Below are positions 62,306 to 64,000 of a stretch of 64,000 nt of DNA, one piece after another. Where the stretch lies: assembly GCA_026874595.1 (NCBI GenBank), contig CM049310.1, positions 38,455,558-38,519,557 of the forward strand, given 5' to 3'. The number at the start of each line of letters is the position of its first letter. The first letter of the stretch is position 1. The notes below the pieces were generated by a model. It ran no database searches and was not told where the DNA came from. It worked only from the letters and a program-made list of their open reading frames with translations. The translations under genes were made by a program, and so were the position numbers. Source of the DNA: Sipunculus nudus (lineage: Eukaryota; Annelida; Sipuncula; Golfingiida; Sipunculidae).

Positions 62306-64000
62306 CAGTAAATTAGATATCACAAAAATCATTAATCAACATTCTTTCAGGGATGACATTTTTTTGTGGAGTTTAGGTTATGTGTATAAAATTTATACTA
62401 CCCTTTACTAGGGTTACATTAAGATTTAAACATGTATATGTATATGGTCCTTGTATCAATATCTGTGCAGTCTTTAAAACATTATACTAAAATGTAGTCA
62501 ATATTATGTAAACCCATTTTAGATGTAGTTATTCAGAATAATACTTTGTTCTTCAGGCTAAATAGAGATATTATCTGAAATCAATTTAAACAGTGAACCA
62601 GTATTAAAATTAGCTTTTGTGGATTGCAACATTGTTGATTTTTTTTTAATTACAGATAATAAAATGATATACTAGTAATTATCTGTGTGACTTCTGCTTT
62701 ACTTAATCATTAAATGTTATTTTCCCATAATTAATCTTGTACAATCAAATGCATTGAAAGATGAAACTGACTAATTCCTGAGCAGTTGACAAGCCAGTGA
62801 AGATGATAAATCACCAAGAAATAATGGAATAAGCTATCTAAAACTCCAAATCCAAATCTAAATTGACCAGCCACTCATAAAATAATATTACTAACATTGA
62901 CAGACCATGGCAAAATTAATTAATTAGCCTTTAAGTTTTTAAAGTTACCAGCTGATAATTTCTTTCCAGCCTATCAGAAACCCTTTATATTTGCAGGTCA
63001 CATTTTGGCTTATTAACTCCCAGTTTATTTTAATATAGTAGAAAAACAAAACAGTATTTCAGGCTTTGCTTGGACTGTGTACCAGTACATGTTAAATGGT
63101 GCGTTTTAAGCTACTAATACTATATATATAATATATATATAATATATAATGTTAACGGTAAAGCCCTTGATTTCCGTCGTGCCAGTTAGGCTTATGATGG
63201 CACATAGCCAGGTGGTTTAAGCCATAACCCCTCACTGATCAGATTTATTTTTGAATTTTTGCAAATTCTTAATATTTCAACTTTTCATTGTACCTTCAGC
63301 AAAAATTCAACAATTACCATATAGAGGGTGTGCTATAAGCTGTTTGGAAATCTGTAGAACCAACACATGTTTGACCTGTAAATCAAGCCAAATCAAGGAA
63401 GTGTGGATGCCAGTCTCATGTTGGCCTGAGTGGTCCTTTGAGGGTAAAAGGCCTTAAAGCAAAGACACAGACTCCTCCAAGTATCTTTGATGCCAGTTTG
63501 TAAAAGGACTAAATATTTTGCCTTAAGATCAAGGGGGTGATATTGTCAAGCAGGCCATCGACTTTCTATGACCCAGAGCTGAAGGCCTTCATATTTCTTG
63601 TAAAGCAGGTGATACAACCTGGGGTGACATAGAGAAATAGGAAATTATTTTTGTATGGCTATTATGAAAAGCCTTTGCAGGCCTCAAAAAAAGCTAGAAA
63701 TTTCCACAAGTGAAGTTCGCATTCTCATGTGTTGTGATCACCAGTGTTTAGTCTGTCTATCTGTTTGTTAATCTGCTGCAGTCTGCATGTTGGGTTTTAA
63801 GCTCATTTTAACACATATACTCACACATTTTTCTCAAGCTTTACTGGTGTGTGGTGGGTGTGTCCATGATAACATTTAGTATCAAAGGTGTAATTGAATG
63901 GGACCCTGTACTTTGTATGGTTGTGTCAAATTACTGACATGACAGGCCTGTTGGTTAGGTATATGATACAGGGATTAAATGACTTAACACCAGGAGATAG

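Larger units (their letters stand above)
58951..64000. other. Intron 6 sequence, no further exon supported
   Basis: Apart from the 76-bp unit remnants, a TATATA stretch at about 63119-63152 and a CTCF-like site at 62292, this is ordinary AT-rich intron. No PKD-type sequence (such as PPVANAG-like phrases) is seen in any + frame, so the next exon probably lies outside the window. Confidence 0.45.

Noticed and set aside
62279-62360. Possible exon (D)KYSQWPPDGSSKLDI after a tgtcctgtag acceptor in phase 1
   Set aside because: No acceptable donor follows before a stop, and the peptide does not look like a PKD or stalk sequence; the central motif is better explained as a CTCF-type site.

Overview
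The window is AT-rich eukaryotic DNA with very long introns, dense interspersed repeats and little coding sequence, so it is animal nuclear DNA. The repeat content fits a mollusc, most likely a bivalve: Helentron-like elements with internal tandem arrays, GGTGGCGCCACC-bearing units, phrases such as 'accttgacctatttttc', and tRNA-derived SINEs. This placement is inference; no species is claimed.

One protein-coding gene can be supported, on the + strand. Six coding exons (3263-3338, 23621-23920, 36672-36938, 56271-56450, 56916-56977, 58288-58423) join in frame through GT-AG introns. They give the first 340 residues of a secreted or membrane protein: signal peptide, eight-cysteine MANSC/MANEC domain, two EGF-like modules, then a Ser/Thr/Pro-rich linker. 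This order best fits the ectodomain start of a KIAA0319-like protein, whose PKD domains and transmembrane segment would lie past the right edge. The first four splice junctions are phase 1, the fifth is phase 0 and the last visible one is phase 1.

Layout: 1-3250 is unannotated upstream sequence. 3.7-5.3 kb is a CpG-retaining patch that may hold a promoter and a possible antisense start. Intron 1 (20.3 kb) holds MITEs, SINEs and Helitron-like fragments, including a nested insertion at 20.5-22.1 kb. Intron 2 (12.8 kb) holds SINEs, microsatellites, a second CpG-retaining patch and a MITE split by a 380-bp TIR element. Intron 3 (19.3 kb) carries a complete Helentron-like element, a 9.35-kb satellite of 176 near-perfect 53-bp units, and two more Helentron-like elements. 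Introns 4 and 5 are short. The donor end of exon 6 has been tandemly duplicated as a 76-bp unit, giving seven consecutive 5' splice sites. From 58.95 kb to the end no further exon can be supported.

The most notable observations are the 53-bp satellite with nested higher-order duplications, the 76-bp array of duplicated splice donors, the shared architecture of several Helitron/Helentron-like families (5' hairpin, tandem core, subterminal inverted copy, 3' hairpin, CTAG or CTAA end), and two nested insertions that reveal element boundaries directly.
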